A DNA stretch of 32,023 nt from Lacunisphaera sp. (GTDB lineage Bacteria; Verrucomicrobiota; Verrucomicrobiia; Opitutales; Opitutaceae): positions 1 to 32,023 of the forward strand of contig JAQSDJ010000116.1 of the NCBI GenBank assembly GCA_029945855.1, read 5' to 3'. Of this stretch, positions 1 to 8,002 are shown piece after piece. The position numbers and the translations under genes were made by a program. Every line of letters starts with the position of its first letter. Within the stretch, counting starts at the first letter, position 1. The notes below the pieces were generated by a model. The model was not told the origin of the DNA. It did not search any database and saw only the letters and a program-made list of their open reading frames with translations.

Positions 1-834
1 ATCATCGAGGGCGCGGACCGCTTCGGCCTGTCGCAGCTCTACCAGCTGCGCGGCCGCGTCGGCCGGTTCAAGCACCAGGCCTACGCCTACCTGCTGCTGC
101 ACCGGCACGCCCGGGTGCTGGACCTCGCCCGCCAGCGGTTGAGCGCCATCCGGCAGCACAACCAGCTCGGCGCCGGCTTCCGCATCGCCATGCGCGACCT
201 CGAGCTGCGCGGCGCCGGCAACCTGCTCGGCGCCGAACAGAGCGGCCACATCGTCGGCATCGGCTTCGAGCTTTATTGCCAGCTGCTGCGGCAGAGCGTG
301 GCCCGCCTGAAGGGCGAGAAACACGCCGCGCTCGTCCGGGCGAACGTGAAGCTGGACTTCGTCTTCGTCGGCGAGGGCGCTGAGACCGAGGCTCTCCGCA
401 GCGGGGCCACCGACAGCTACAGCGCCTTGCGGCAGGCCGAACGTCGCGAAGGCGAGATCGGAAAGATCCAGGCCCGGCTGCCTTCCAGCTACATCGGGGA
501 AACACGCCTGCGCATTGATTTTTACCGCCGCCTGGCCATGGCCGAGAGTCCCAAGCAGGTGAAGGAACTCGAGGCCGAGCTGCGCGACCGGTTCGGCAAG
601 TTCGGCGAGCCGGTCAAAGCCCTGCTCTTGGTCACGGAAGTGCGTGTCCGAGCGGAACAAAAGGGGGTTTTGTCCGTCGAAACCGAAGGCACCCGCCTGA
701 AATGCCTCCGCAACTCGGGCCGCCGCGACGATTTCATCCAACTCAGCAGCCGCTTTCCCCGCTTGACCGCCCCCACCCCCCTTGCAAGGTTGCGAGAGAT
801 AATTACCTTTTTGCACAATCTACCTGCTTCATGA
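1..834 (+). CDS. mfd: Transcription-repair coupling factor Mfd, C-terminal part (5' end outside window)
   Basis: This is the last 277 residues of Mfd, the SF2 translocase that removes stalled RNA polymerase from DNA lesions and recruits the UvrABC excision system. The reading frame is open from base 1, so the start lies upstream. Visible landmarks are the helicase motif VI region ([11 protein letters not shown] near residues 13-23), the RecG/Mfd-type motif [19 protein letters not shown] just after it, and a C-terminal regulatory domain containing [13 protein letters not shown] and LRDRFG. The TGA at 832-834 overlaps the ATG of the following peptidyl-prolyl isomerase by 4 bp, implying translational coupling. 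The family assignment is secure; only the missing 5' part limits the entry. Confidence 0.96.
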   Translation: MIEGADRFGLSQLYQLRGRVGRFKHQAYAYLLLHRHARVLDLARQRLSAIRQHNQLGAGFRIAMRDLELRGAGNLLGAEQSGHIVGIGFELYCQLLRQSVARLKGEKHAALVRANVKLDFVFVGEGAETEALRSGATDSYSALRQAERREGEIGKIQARLPSSYIGETRLRIDFYRRLAMAESPKQVKELEAELRDRFGKFGEPVKALLLVTEVRVRAEQKGVLSVETEGTRLKCLRNSGRRDDFIQLSSRFPRLTAPTPLARLREIITFLHNLPAS

Positions 835-1838
835 TTTACCGAGGTCTCCGTCCAGTTCTTGTCGCCCTGTCCGCCATCGCCGCGGTCTTGTCCGCCCGGG
901 CCCAACAGCCGGCCACCCCGGCCCAAGACAATCTTAACTTGCGCTACGCCAACGGGATCGTGGCCATCGCCGAAGACAAGGTCATCACGGTCGACGACGT
1001 CCGCCGCGAGGTCTCCCCGCTGATCCCTGAAATCCAGCGCCAGAGCCGCAGCGAGAAGGAATTCAACGAAAAGGTCGAGGCCCTGCAGGAAGATGTCGTC
1101 CAGAGCCTCATCGACCGCGTCCTGATCGTGAAAGATTTCTACAAGGACGAAAAGCGCCGCGTCCCGGCCAGCTACGTCGACAATGCTGTGGCCGAGACCA
1201 TCATCACGCAGTTCGACGGCGACCGCAGCAAGTTCCTCGCCTACCTGCGCTCCCGCGGCATCTCCCAGAAGGACTACCGCCGCGAACAGGAAGAGGACAT
1301 GATCTATGGCTACATGAAGGGCCAGCAGGCGAAGTCCTCGAGCACGGTCAGCCCGGTGAAGATCGAGGCCTTCTACGCCGAGAACAAGGACCGCTTTTAC
1401 CAGGAGGACAGCGTCCATCTGCGCCTCATCCAGATCAGCCGCGGGGAAGGCGAAACCGACGACACCCTGAAGGCCAAGGCCGACACGATCCTCACGCAGC
1501 TGAAAGCCGGCACCGAATTCGGCAATCTCGCCCGCCAATACAGCAACGACTCCCGCAAGGGCAAGGGCGGCGACTGGGGCTGGCAGCGCCGCTCCGACCT
1601 GCGCAAGGAATTCACCGACGCGATCTTCGCCCTTGAGAAAGGCCAGTATAGCCAGGCGCTCATCATGCCGGAAGGCGCCTTCATGTTCTACGCCGAGGAC
1701 CGCAAGCACGCCGGCGTGCTGCCGCTCGACGAGGTCCGCCCCGACATCGAGCGCACCCTCATCCAGCAGGGTTCCCGCCAGGCCACCGAGCGCTGGCTCG
1801 AGAAGCTCCGGCGCAACGCCTACGTGAAGCACTTCTAA
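831..1838 (+). CDS. SurA-like periplasmic peptidyl-prolyl isomerase (parvulin type)
   Basis: A 335-residue secreted chaperone/isomerase, expected to help fold outer-membrane proteins in the periplasm. The start chosen is the ATG at 831, which overlaps the mfd stop as ATGA and begins a clear signal peptide ([20 protein letters not shown], cleavage near SARA-Q). An open frame extends further upstream, but it lies inside mfd and would bury the signal. Residues about 40-110 resemble the SurA N-terminal chaperone domain ([16 protein letters not shown]). Residues about 195-300 form one PpiC rotamase domain ([36 protein letters not shown]). E. coli SurA has two parvulin domains and this protein has one, so it is SurA-like rather than a strict orthologue. 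It sits downstream of mfd in one transcription unit. Confidence 0.9.
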   Translation: MIYRGLRPVLVALSAIAAVLSARAQQPATPAQDNLNLRYANGIVAIAEDKVITVDDVRREVSPLIPEIQRQSRSEKEFNEKVEALQEDVVQSLIDRVLIVKDFYKDEKRRVPASYVDNAVAETIITQFDGDRSKFLAYLRSRGISQKDYRREQEEDMIYGYMKGQQAKSSSTVSPVKIEAFYAENKDRFYQEDSVHLRLIQISRGEGETDDTLKAKADTILTQLKAGTEFGNLARQYSNDSRKGKGGDWGWQRRSDLRKEFTDAIFALEKGQYSQALIMPEGAFMFYAEDRKHAGVLPLDEVRPDIERTLIQQGSRQATERWLEKLRRNAYVKHF

Positions 1839-1881
1839 GCCACCGAGCTCGCGGGCCAGCGGGCGAAACCCCGAAGGCCCC

Positions 1882-2607
1882 GTGAACGACGATACAGCTT
1901 ACCAGCCGCTCCGGCTGAAGGATCTCGCGGTCAATGACCGCCCGCAGGAACGCCTTGAAAAACTCGGCCCGGCCGCGCTGAGCGATACCGAATTGCTCGC
2001 CATGCTGCTCCGCAGCGGCAGCAAGGGCCACAACGTCATCACCATCGCCCAACGGCTCATCGCCGAGGCCGGTTCGCTCCCCGCCTTGGTCCGGTGGAAC
2101 GAGTCCGATTTCCGCCGCCTGACCGGCATCGGCCGGGTCAAGGCCCTGCAACTGGTGACCGTCATGGAAATCGTCCGCCGCAGCCAGACGCGGGGCCCGG
2201 AGGCCGAGGAACAGGTGCTGAACCGGCCCGAGCTGATTCTGGCTCATTTCACGCCGCAGCTCGCCGGGCTGGCCGTGGAGAAATTCTGGGTGCTCTGCCT
2301 GAACCGCAAGAATCGCCTCCTCAAGCAGGTCGAGATCACCTCGGGCACCGCCACCAGCAGCCTCGCGCATCCGCGGGAGGTTTTCCGCGCCGCCATCCGC
2401 CATGGCGCCACCGCCGTCGTCTGCGTCCACAACCACCCCAGCGGCGACCCCGCGCCCAGCGCGGCGGACGTGCAGGTCACCCGGCAGCTCCGCGAAGCCG
2501 CCAAGGCCGTGGACATCGACCTGCTCGACCACGTCATCGTCGGCCGGCCCGCCGCCGACCCGCTCGGCCGCGGCTTCTACAGTTTTCGCGAATCCGGCGT
2601 GCTTTGA
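1882..2607 (+). CDS. radC: RadC family JAMM/MPN+ protein
   Basis: A 241-residue member of the RadC (UPF0758) family. The GTG start at 1882 gives the usual N-terminus with the family motif NDRPQERLEKLGPAALSD. A helix-hairpin-helix (LTGIGRVKALQL, about residues 80-91) is followed by the MPN+/JAMM metalloprotease-like domain. Its zinc ligands are visible as H183, H185 and D196 in HNHPSGDPAPSAAD, with E166 as the likely catalytic glutamate. The family's molecular role is still unsettled; the historical link to DNA repair is weak. The gene follows the SurA-like gene by 43 bp in the same direction. Its stop lies directly against a palindromic repeat that fills the whole gap to the convergent neighbour. 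Confidence 0.94.
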   Translation: MNDDTAYQPLRLKDLAVNDRPQERLEKLGPAALSDTELLAMLLRSGSKGHNVITIAQRLIAEAGSLPALVRWNESDFRRLTGIGRVKALQLVTVMEIVRRSQTRGPEAEEQVLNRPELILAHFTPQLAGLAVEKFWVLCLNRKNRLLKQVEITSGTATSSLAHPREVFRAAIRHGATAVVCVHNHPSGDPAPSAADVQVTRQLREAAKAVDIDLLDHVIVGRPAADPLGRGFYSFRESGVL

Positions 2608-2716
2608 GTAGCAGTGTAACCGCATCCGCGATGTAGGTCGGGGTTGACCCCCGACACGTCGGGCATAAAGCCCGACCTACGCAACGGCGGCGAATTCCCG
2701 AAACCACTTTGAGCGC
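2608..2716. repeat. Palindromic intergenic element, family A copy 1
   Basis: This fills the complete gap between the convergent stops of radC (2605-2607) and the transglutaminase-like gene (2719-2717). The 48 bp core at 2633-2680 is an interrupted inverted repeat: GTAGGTCGGGG and GTCGGGC on the left, GCCCGACCTAC on the right. Flanks match copy 2 (AGTGTAACCGCA on the left, GAATTCCCGAAACC on the right). It probably folds as a hairpin and could act as a bidirectional terminator. Confidence 0.85.
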
Positions 2717-4096
2717 TCAACGCTCCCGCCGCACCAGCGCCACGCCGCACAACAGCGTCGTGAGCAGCAGAGCCGCGAGCAATGACTGGCGCACCCGGTA
2801 GGTGCGCACCCCGTCGGTCGGCAGCAGCGAATAGGCCAGCGGCGGATCCCAGAGGTAGCGCTGGAAGTTCACCCAGACGAAGGTCCGGTCCTTGAGCAGC
2901 ATCGAGTAGACGTCGCGGACGTCCTCCACGTTAGACGGATGCCGGTATTTGATAATGGTCTGCGCGCCGAACTCCTGGCGCACGACCGCGTTCACCGCGG
3001 CGAAGGGCACCGTGACCGCGGTGAACGGCGCGGCGTCGACGGGCAGCGTTTTCCAGTGCCAGTCCTTGAAGATGCGGGCGGTGATGCCGTCGAAAGCGTC
3101 GTGCTGGCAGAGGTGGAGAATGTCGGCGGAGTTAAGCAGGCGGCCCTGCTTGTCCTGCACGGCGACGATGGACTGCGTGACGTCCACGTAGGTCCAGCGG
3201 CCCTGCTCCTTCACCCAGGACTCGCCCCACGAGTGGCCGTTGTAGATGATGACATCGTTCTGCGTGGTCGCACCGAAGACGAAGCGCGTGGGCACGCCGG
3301 CGCGGTTGGCGAGGAAGACGTAGATCTGCGCGTTCTGCGTGCACCAACCCTTGCCGGTGCCGGCGATCATCTCCTGGCACATTGCCCACGGATCCATCCA
3401 GCGGAAGTCGTCCTTCGGCACGCCGCCGGCGTTGGCGAGATGGGTCCGCATGTAGCGGACGACCTTCTCGATGCGCGTGAGCGTATCATCGGTGTCGCGC
3501 ACGCCCATGTCCTCGCGCACGGCCCGGTCGGCGGAGGCGAGCGCGTCGGCCCCCATGTAGCGGTAATCGTCCGCCCAGTGGCTCACCGGAAATCGCTCAA
3601 ATTTGCCCACCGGCATGGCGGTCTGCACGAGGTAGATGTCCTTCGCCCACTGCATGCCGCTTTTCCGATAAAACTCCGCCGCAATGCCCCGGACGGTGAA
3701 GTCCAGGTCGGGCCCGGTGCCCGCCGGCAGCGGACGGAGCCGGTAGCTGTGCTGAAAATCGGACAAGGGCGCGGCGGTTGAGCCGTCGAACAGCGGGCCT
3801 GTGAGTTGGAGCCGCGGCTTCGCTCCGGGGAAGGTCGGCCCGGGCTGGCCGTCAGTGAAGAGCTGCCATGACTCGGGCGTCTGGTTCCACGCGAGTTCGA
3901 GGTCGAGGAGATTGGGCCCCGCCACCTTCCACTCGCGCAGGCTGGGCACATCGAGCGGATGGTTGATGGTGGTGTAGTCGGCCGGCTGGAACGAATCCTC
4001 CCAGCCACGCGTGAAAAACACCCAGAGATTCGCCGCCAGCACGGCCACCAGGAGCGGTGCCAGCCAGCGGAGGGAACGGCGCGACGGCAGGTTCAT
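2717..4096 (-). CDS. Membrane-anchored transglutaminase-like domain protein
   Basis: A 459-residue protein with a membrane segment at each end (WLAPLLVAVLAANLWVFF near residues 12-30, and LLAALLLTTLLCGVALV just before the C-terminus), so the central domain probably lies outside the cytoplasmic membrane. The centre carries a transglutaminase/papain-like triad: C252 in GKGWCTQNAQ, H288 in NGHSWGES and D305 in YVDVTQ. In this superfamily such domains act as peptidases, amidases or cross-linkers; the substrate here is unknown. The ATG at 4096 is preferred over an upstream ATG at 4135, because it places the hydrophobic segment near the N-terminus. It is convergent with radC and divergent from the secreted protein at 4276. 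The fold is fairly certain, the function is not. Confidence 0.8.
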   Translation of the reverse strand: MNLPSRRSLRWLAPLLVAVLAANLWVFFTRGWEDSFQPADYTTINHPLDVPSLREWKVAGPNLLDLELAWNQTPESWQLFTDGQPGPTFPGAKPRLQLTGPLFDGSTAAPLSDFQHSYRLRPLPAGTGPDLDFTVRGIAAEFYRKSGMQWAKDIYLVQTAMPVGKFERFPVSHWADDYRYMGADALASADRAVREDMGVRDTDDTLTRIEKVVRYMRTHLANAGGVPKDDFRWMDPWAMCQEMIAGTGKGWCTQNAQIYVFLANRAGVPTRFVFGATTQNDVIIYNGHSWGESWVKEQGRWTYVDVTQSIVAVQDKQGRLLNSADILHLCQHDAFDGITARIFKDWHWKTLPVDAAPFTAVTVPFAAVNAVVRQEFGAQTIIKYRHPSNVEDVRDVYSMLLKDRTFVWVNFQRYLWDPPLAYSLLPTDGVRTYRVRQSLLAALLLTTLLCGVALVRRER

Positions 4097-4172
4097 GGCG
4101 CGAGGGTGCCCGGACCCCGGCGCACGGCAACGCACAAGCGGATCACTTCGCGCATTTCCGACGGGTCGGTCG

Positions 4173-4184
4173 CTGAAATTTCAG
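4173..4184. promoter_or_regulatory. Palindrome CTGAAATTTCAG, candidate operator or promoter element
   Basis: A perfect 12 bp palindrome in the 179 bp divergent gap between the transglutaminase-like gene and the secreted protein gene. It is followed 16 bp later by GGCATAATG (4201-4209), which could be a -10-like element for the + strand gene. A closely similar arrangement occurs at 6279-6318. The function is inferred only from position and recurrence. Confidence 0.35.
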
Positions 4185-4275
4185 TCACACCGGTCGGGGC
4201 GGCATAATGATTGAATGACGACCGGCCGCCGTCAGCTTGCGGACCAGGTCAGCAGGCCTATCCTGCGATCCCGTC

Positions 4276-5052
4276 ATGGCGACTTTCTCCCCTGCTCCCA
4301 CCTCTCCCGTCTCGCGGCTCCTCGTCGCCGCCGTCCTGCTGTTGGCGGCCGCCGCCCGCCTGCCGGCCGGATCCGGGGAAGCCTCCCCGCTGGTCGGCAT
4401 CGATGTGCGCTCGTCCGTGGACGAACGCTGGTCGGGCGTCCACAAGCTCGGCCCCATCGCGCACGGCAAGGTTTACGGGATCGCCTCCATCAGTGAAACG
4501 CCCTCGCAGGACAAGCTGGCCCGGCCGGTGGACGTGACCCGGCTGGCCCGGCAGCTGCGCACGGAGCTCAGCGCCCGGGGATTTGTCGAGATTGCCGCGG
4601 GACAGAAACCGGATGTCGTCCTCACCGTCCACTACGGCCGGGGCTTCCTGCGCAATCCCTACACCGACGGCATGATGCTGGCGGAGACCTCGGAAGGCTT
4701 GCAGACCGCCACCATCATCATGCCGGATCAGTTGTTCCGGCAGCGCGACGCGGGCTTCGAGTCCAAGCTGCAGGCCGCGCAGACGGAAAAACTCTTCATC
4801 CGCGTGACCGCCTGGAAATTCCCCGAGGTTCCGCAGGAAAGACCGGCGCAAATATGGCAGACGACGATGCTCGTCGATGATCCGGCCAACCGCGACCTGA
4901 ACGAGTTGTCCAGGGAAATGCTCGCGGCCGGGGCGGACTACTTCGACCGGACCATGAAGCGCGAGCAGGTCACGGTGAACCCGGCGGAGCGCAAGGGTCA
5001 GGTGAAGCTCGGGCCCCTGGAGATCATCGAGACCGTGCCGAAGGGGAAATAA
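4276..5052 (+). CDS. Secreted hypothetical protein
   Basis: A 258-residue protein with a probable signal peptide (RLLVAAVLLLAAAARLPAGS, about residues 14-33). An ATG at 4276 is preferred to one at 4237 because it gives the more compact signal. The mature part contains DVTRLARQLRTELSARGF followed by KPDVVLTVHYGRG, a pattern like envelope proteins of the DUF4136 type that bind no known ligand. No lipobox cysteine is visible, and I do not recognise the family with certainty. It stands alone: divergent from the transglutaminase-like gene, and convergent with the PhyH gene across a terminal-inverted-repeat element starting 31 bp after its stop. Confidence 0.7.
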   Translation: MATFSPAPTSPVSRLLVAAVLLLAAAARLPAGSGEASPLVGIDVRSSVDERWSGVHKLGPIAHGKVYGIASISETPSQDKLARPVDVTRLARQLRTELSARGFVEIAAGQKPDVVLTVHYGRGFLRNPYTDGMMLAETSEGLQTATIIMPDQLFRQRDAGFESKLQAAQTEKLFIRVTAWKFPEVPQERPAQIWQTTMLVDDPANRDLNELSREMLAAGADYFDRTMKREQVTVNPAERKGQVKLGPLEIIETVPKGK

Positions 5053-5083
5053 GTGGCTGGCCGCAAGGCCGACCCAGCCCCGG

Positions 5084-5204
5084 CTAGAGCGGTTTACGTT
5101 GAAGTGTAGCCGCAACGGCTATGTAGGTCGGGGTTTACGCCCGAAATGTCGGGCGTAAAGCCCGACCTACAAGAATCGCTGCGGAATTATTGAAACCGCT
5201 CTAG
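5084..5204. repeat. Palindromic element family A copy 2, with 12 bp terminal inverted repeats (MITE-like)
   Basis: This is the best preserved copy of the family. Perfect 12 bp terminal inverted repeats, CTAGAGCGGTTT (5084-5095) and AAACCGCTCTAG (5193-5204), enclose the 48 bp core palindrome at 5123-5170. It has no coding capacity. It lies between convergent genes, and its right end supplies the TAG stop codon of the PhyH gene (5203-5201 on the minus strand). No clear target-site duplication is visible. Confidence 0.85.
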
Positions 5205-6229
5205 TGTCCCGTGCGTGCGCCCGCCGCCTCGGCCGACTCGCGCCAGCGTTTGTAGGCGGAGAAATCCGACTTCGTCCGGTCGTAGAGTTCCCGGCGCCGG
5301 GCGTATTCGGCGTAGGTCGTGACCAGCTCCGGATGGAGTTTGCTGCTCACGAGAAAATCGGCCTCCGGCGGATAGCAGGCGACCGCCACCTTCTCGTAGA
5401 ACCGGGGCTCGGCCCGGCCCTCGGCATCGTGCGCCGCCGGCTCGAGTCCGACGTTGCTCGGTGTCTCGGCGGACTGGTAGCGCAGGTCGATGCTCCAGCG
5501 GATGTGGTCCGAGGTGTTGGGGGTCGAGCAATGCGGTGTGCGGTTGGTCATGAAGACCACGCCGCCCCGCGGGCAGGCCGCGGTGATGGCCTTGCGCGGA
5601 TCGTCGGGCAGATCCTCGTCCTTGATGACGAGGAAGCCGGCATTGCCGCCGGTGTAATGCTTGACGACCTTGCCGCCGTGGACCTTCGGGAGAATCTGCA
5701 TGCAGCCGTTCTCCACCGTCGCGTCCACCAGCGGGACCCAGCAGGTGATGATGAGCTGCGTGTCGCAATGCTCGGAAAAATAGCCGCTGTCCTGATGCCA
5801 CGGCACGACGCCGCGGCCGGAGTTCGGCAGCTTGGGCCGGATGCGATAGACGGAGGAGGCCACGACCTCCTCGGTCGCGAGGAGCGAGCTGACCTTGGCG
5901 ACCAGCTTCGGATGCGCGATGACGTCAAACATCTCGGGCGCGTGAAAGCCGCCGCCGCGCAGGCCCTCGAGGTGGCGGATGATCGCATCGCCGTTCTCCT
6001 TCGAGTCGAGGTGGAGCGCGGTGAGCCGCTGGTCGAAGCCGAGTTCCTCATGGAGGTTCTGCAGCTGGCCGTCGGCGTGCAGCGCGGCGGCCTTTTTCGC
6101 GATCTCGCGGTGCAGTTCCTGCCGGACCGGCTCGAGGTCGGCGGGATCGAACACATCGGGCACGATCAGGTATCCCTGCTCGTGGAAAAAATGGCATTGC
6201 GCGGGGCTTAGCGGCGTGGGGGTAAGCAT
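5201..6229 (-). CDS. Phytanoyl-CoA dioxygenase (PhyH) family protein
   Basis: A 342-residue Fe(II)/2-oxoglutarate-dependent oxygenase. The iron-binding facial triad is visible as H145 and D147 in PWHQDSGY and H233 in TPHCSTPN; R244 in DHIRWSIDLR is the likely 2-oxoglutarate-binding arginine. Bacterial PhyH proteins hydroxylate varied small molecules, and large paralogue sets occur in Planctomycetes and Verrucomicrobia, so the substrate cannot be assigned. The ATG at 6229 gives a normal N-terminus (LSPAQCHFFHEQGYLIVPD). The TAG stop lies inside the terminal inverted repeat of the adjacent element, so the C-terminus GARTGH may have been set by its insertion. It is divergent from the ferritin-like gene across a 246 bp gap. 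Confidence 0.9.
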   Translation of the reverse strand: MLTPTPLSPAQCHFFHEQGYLIVPDVFDPADLEPVRQELHREIAKKAAALHADGQLQNLHEELGFDQRLTALHLDSKENGDAIIRHLEGLRGGGFHAPEMFDVIAHPKLVAKVSSLLATEEVVASSVYRIRPKLPNSGRGVVPWHQDSGYFSEHCDTQLIITCWVPLVDATVENGCMQILPKVHGGKVVKHYTGGNAGFLVIKDEDLPDDPRKAITAACPRGGVVFMTNRTPHCSTPNTSDHIRWSIDLRYQSAETPSNVGLEPAAHDAEGRAEPRFYEKVAVACYPPEADFLVSSKLHPELVTTYAEYARRRELYDRTKSDFSAYKRWRESAEAAGARTGH

Positions 6230-6278
6230 CGGGCGGGATTTGTGATTACTTTTCCCGAGCCATGCAACGACCGAGCCA

Positions 6279-6318
6279 CTGAAATTTCACTGAACCGCGC
6301 GATTTTTCGGGCATAGTG
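6279..6318 (+). promoter_or_regulatory. Second TGAAATTTCA palindrome with GGCATAGTG downstream
   Basis: TGAAATTTCA (6280-6289) is followed about 20 bp later by GGCATAGTG (6310-6318), repeating the arrangement at 4173-4209 in the same orientation. It lies in the divergent gap between the PhyH gene and the ferritin-like gene. It may be a promoter for the latter or a shared operator; this is inference from two examples. Confidence 0.3.
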
Positions 6319-6410
6319 CTTGATGCGGTTTCGGTTCTCCCGTCATGTCGCCGCGTCCATGAGTCACCCCGCCGTGTTTTCTTCATGCCAGTATCCTCAA
6401 CCAAGGAACG

Positions 6411-6463
6411 GTAGGCCGCCCGCTTGCGGGCGCTGTTAAGGCGCGAGCAAGCTCGCTGGCCCA
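6411..6463. repeat. Double-hairpin REP-like repeat upstream of the ferritin-like gene
   Basis: Two adjacent perfect inverted repeats are present: CGCCCGC-TT-GCGGGCG (6417-6432) and GCGAGC-AA-GCTCGC (6443-6456). The outer bases GTAGGCC and GGCCCAC also resemble each other in inverse. The pair ends only 20 bp before the TTG start at 6476, so it would be in the leader of that gene and could hide the start in the mRNA. Confidence 0.6.
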
Positions 6464-6475
6464 CGAATTGCCAAA

Positions 6476-7933
6476 TTGAAAACACTACCCAAGCCGACCG
6501 TCCTCGTCGAGCCGCACACCAAGCAGCGGCCGCGCAACGTCGACCTGATGAACGACTGGCAATACGTCGAGCGGTCCATCCACCGCCTGCTTGCGGCGTG
6601 GGGCCGGGATGTCGCCGGGTGGGACGACAAGAGCGGCCTCCACCGGCACATCTGGGACCAGGCCGAATGCGTGCGCCGCCTGCGCGAGCGGGTCGAGCAA
6701 TTCCCCGGCGGCAAGGCCGACGCTCCCGTGTCGCCGCGACTGGAGGCGCTGGCCAACACGGCCCTCCTCGCCCCCTCGCTCGAGGATGCGCTGGATGCGA
6801 TCTATGAATTGCTGCTGAAGACCCTCGTCGGCGCCTACGGCGAATACATGGCCGGCGTGCACCCCGTGCACGACGCCCCGACCATCGCCCTGCTCCACGA
6901 GATCAACCAGATCAAGAGCCAGCAGTGGCTGTGGTATCGCGATTACCGACGCCGCCACCCGCACACCACCGACGCGGTGTTCCGCGCCCGCGTCACCGCC
7001 CAGTTGGAGGCATGCGGCCATCTGCGCGCCGCCCTGCCGGTCGCCGCCGGGACCGCGGCGCAACCCGCCGGCGTCACCACGGATTTCCGCCTAAGCCGGT
7101 TCAGCGCCCGCACCGCGCCCATCCGGCCCCGCATTCCGTTCATGGATTACGTCCGGGCGGATTTCGCGACCAACCTCGAGGCCCGCCGCCTGTTCTGGGC
7201 CTATGGTTACATGATGGAGAAGAACCTCCCCGACGACCAGCTGGCCTGGATCTATTACGGACACTACATGCCCTGGGCCTGGCAGCACGATGTCTCCCGC
7301 CACCTCTGGGATGAGTCCCGGCACGGCGATTCGGGCTATTCGCGCCTGCGCGACTTCGGCATCAGCCTGGAGGACGTCGGGTTTTCGGGCTACGATCAGG
7401 GCGCCCGCGAGACCGAACTCGCCAAACTCGCGGCTCAGCTAGGCCTCACGACCGACGAGGCCTTCGCCCGGCAGCGCGAGCTGCTGGCGCCGTTCAAGGC
7501 CGACCCGCTCACGCCGGCGCAGGTCTACGAAAATGTTTTCATGATCGGCCTCGTGGCCGAGACCGGCTACTTCGTCACGAAGAACGAAGGTTACGTGGAC
7601 TTCAAGGAAGGCCAGGACCTGGAGTCGGCCGAGATGATGCTCTTCGACATCATCGACGAGACGGCGCACGTGCAATACGCGCACAAGTGGCTGCCCTTGC
7701 TCGCGGAGTTCGCGGGCCTCGACAACAGCGGCTACCGTGAGCGGGGCGTGAAGATCCGCGAGGAATACCAGGCCAACGCGAACAAGAACGTGGCCGAGCT
7801 GCTGCGGACGCTGCCGCGCACGCCGGGGCATCCCGCGTTTGTTTTCTACCAGGACCTGCTGGCGCGGATCCGCGCCACGTGCCCGCTGGCCAACGCCGCC
7901 ACCTGCCCGCCGCGCTCACCGAAGCCGATGTGA
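6476..7933 (+). CDS. Ferritin-like (putative di-metal) protein of unknown function
   Basis: A 485-residue cytosolic protein, all helical in appearance, with two ExxH motifs typical of carboxylate-bridged di-iron four-helix proteins: E280-x2-H283 in WDESRHGD and E395-x2-H398 in DETAHVQYAHKW. Other acidic helix residues (NLEARRLF, LVAETGYF) could complete the site. It resembles the ferritin-like superfamily only in this motif sense, and I cannot name the family. The TTG at 6476 gives the full frame; an ATG at 6548 (MNDWQYVERSI) is a good alternative because the TTG lies 20 bp from a double hairpin. It is divergent from the PhyH gene, another iron oxygenase, which may hint at a shared pathway. 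Confidence 0.65.
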   Translation: MKTLPKPTVLVEPHTKQRPRNVDLMNDWQYVERSIHRLLAAWGRDVAGWDDKSGLHRHIWDQAECVRRLRERVEQFPGGKADAPVSPRLEALANTALLAPSLEDALDAIYELLLKTLVGAYGEYMAGVHPVHDAPTIALLHEINQIKSQQWLWYRDYRRRHPHTTDAVFRARVTAQLEACGHLRAALPVAAGTAAQPAGVTTDFRLSRFSARTAPIRPRIPFMDYVRADFATNLEARRLFWAYGYMMEKNLPDDQLAWIYYGHYMPWAWQHDVSRHLWDESRHGDSGYSRLRDFGISLEDVGFSGYDQGARETELAKLAAQLGLTTDEAFARQRELLAPFKADPLTPAQVYENVFMIGLVAETGYFVTKNEGYVDFKEGQDLESAEMMLFDIIDETAHVQYAHKWLPLLAEFAGLDNSGYRERGVKIREEYQANANKNVAELLRTLPRTPGHPAFVFYQDLLARIRATCPLANAATCPPRSPKPM

Positions 7934-7940
7934 TTTGCCT

Positions 7941-7992
7941 CGGTTTCGCAAAGCGAGAACCGTGGACACACCCCGGGTTGGCCGCAGCCAAC
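7941..7992. terminator. Two hairpins between convergent genes
   Basis: The 69 bp gap between the ferritin-like gene and the convergent TIM-barrel gene holds an imperfect stem, CGGTTTCGC with GCGAGAACCG (7941-7962), and a perfect 6 bp stem with a four-base loop, GTTGGC-CGCA-GCCAAC (7977-7992). There is no U-tract on either strand, so intrinsic termination is plausible but not proven. Confidence 0.45.
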
Positions 7993-8002
7993 AACAGTGC
8001 GC

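Noticed and set aside
522-1832. A 436-codon minus-strand frame over mfd and the SurA-like gene
   Set aside because: It overlaps two well-supported genes and shows no domain motif.
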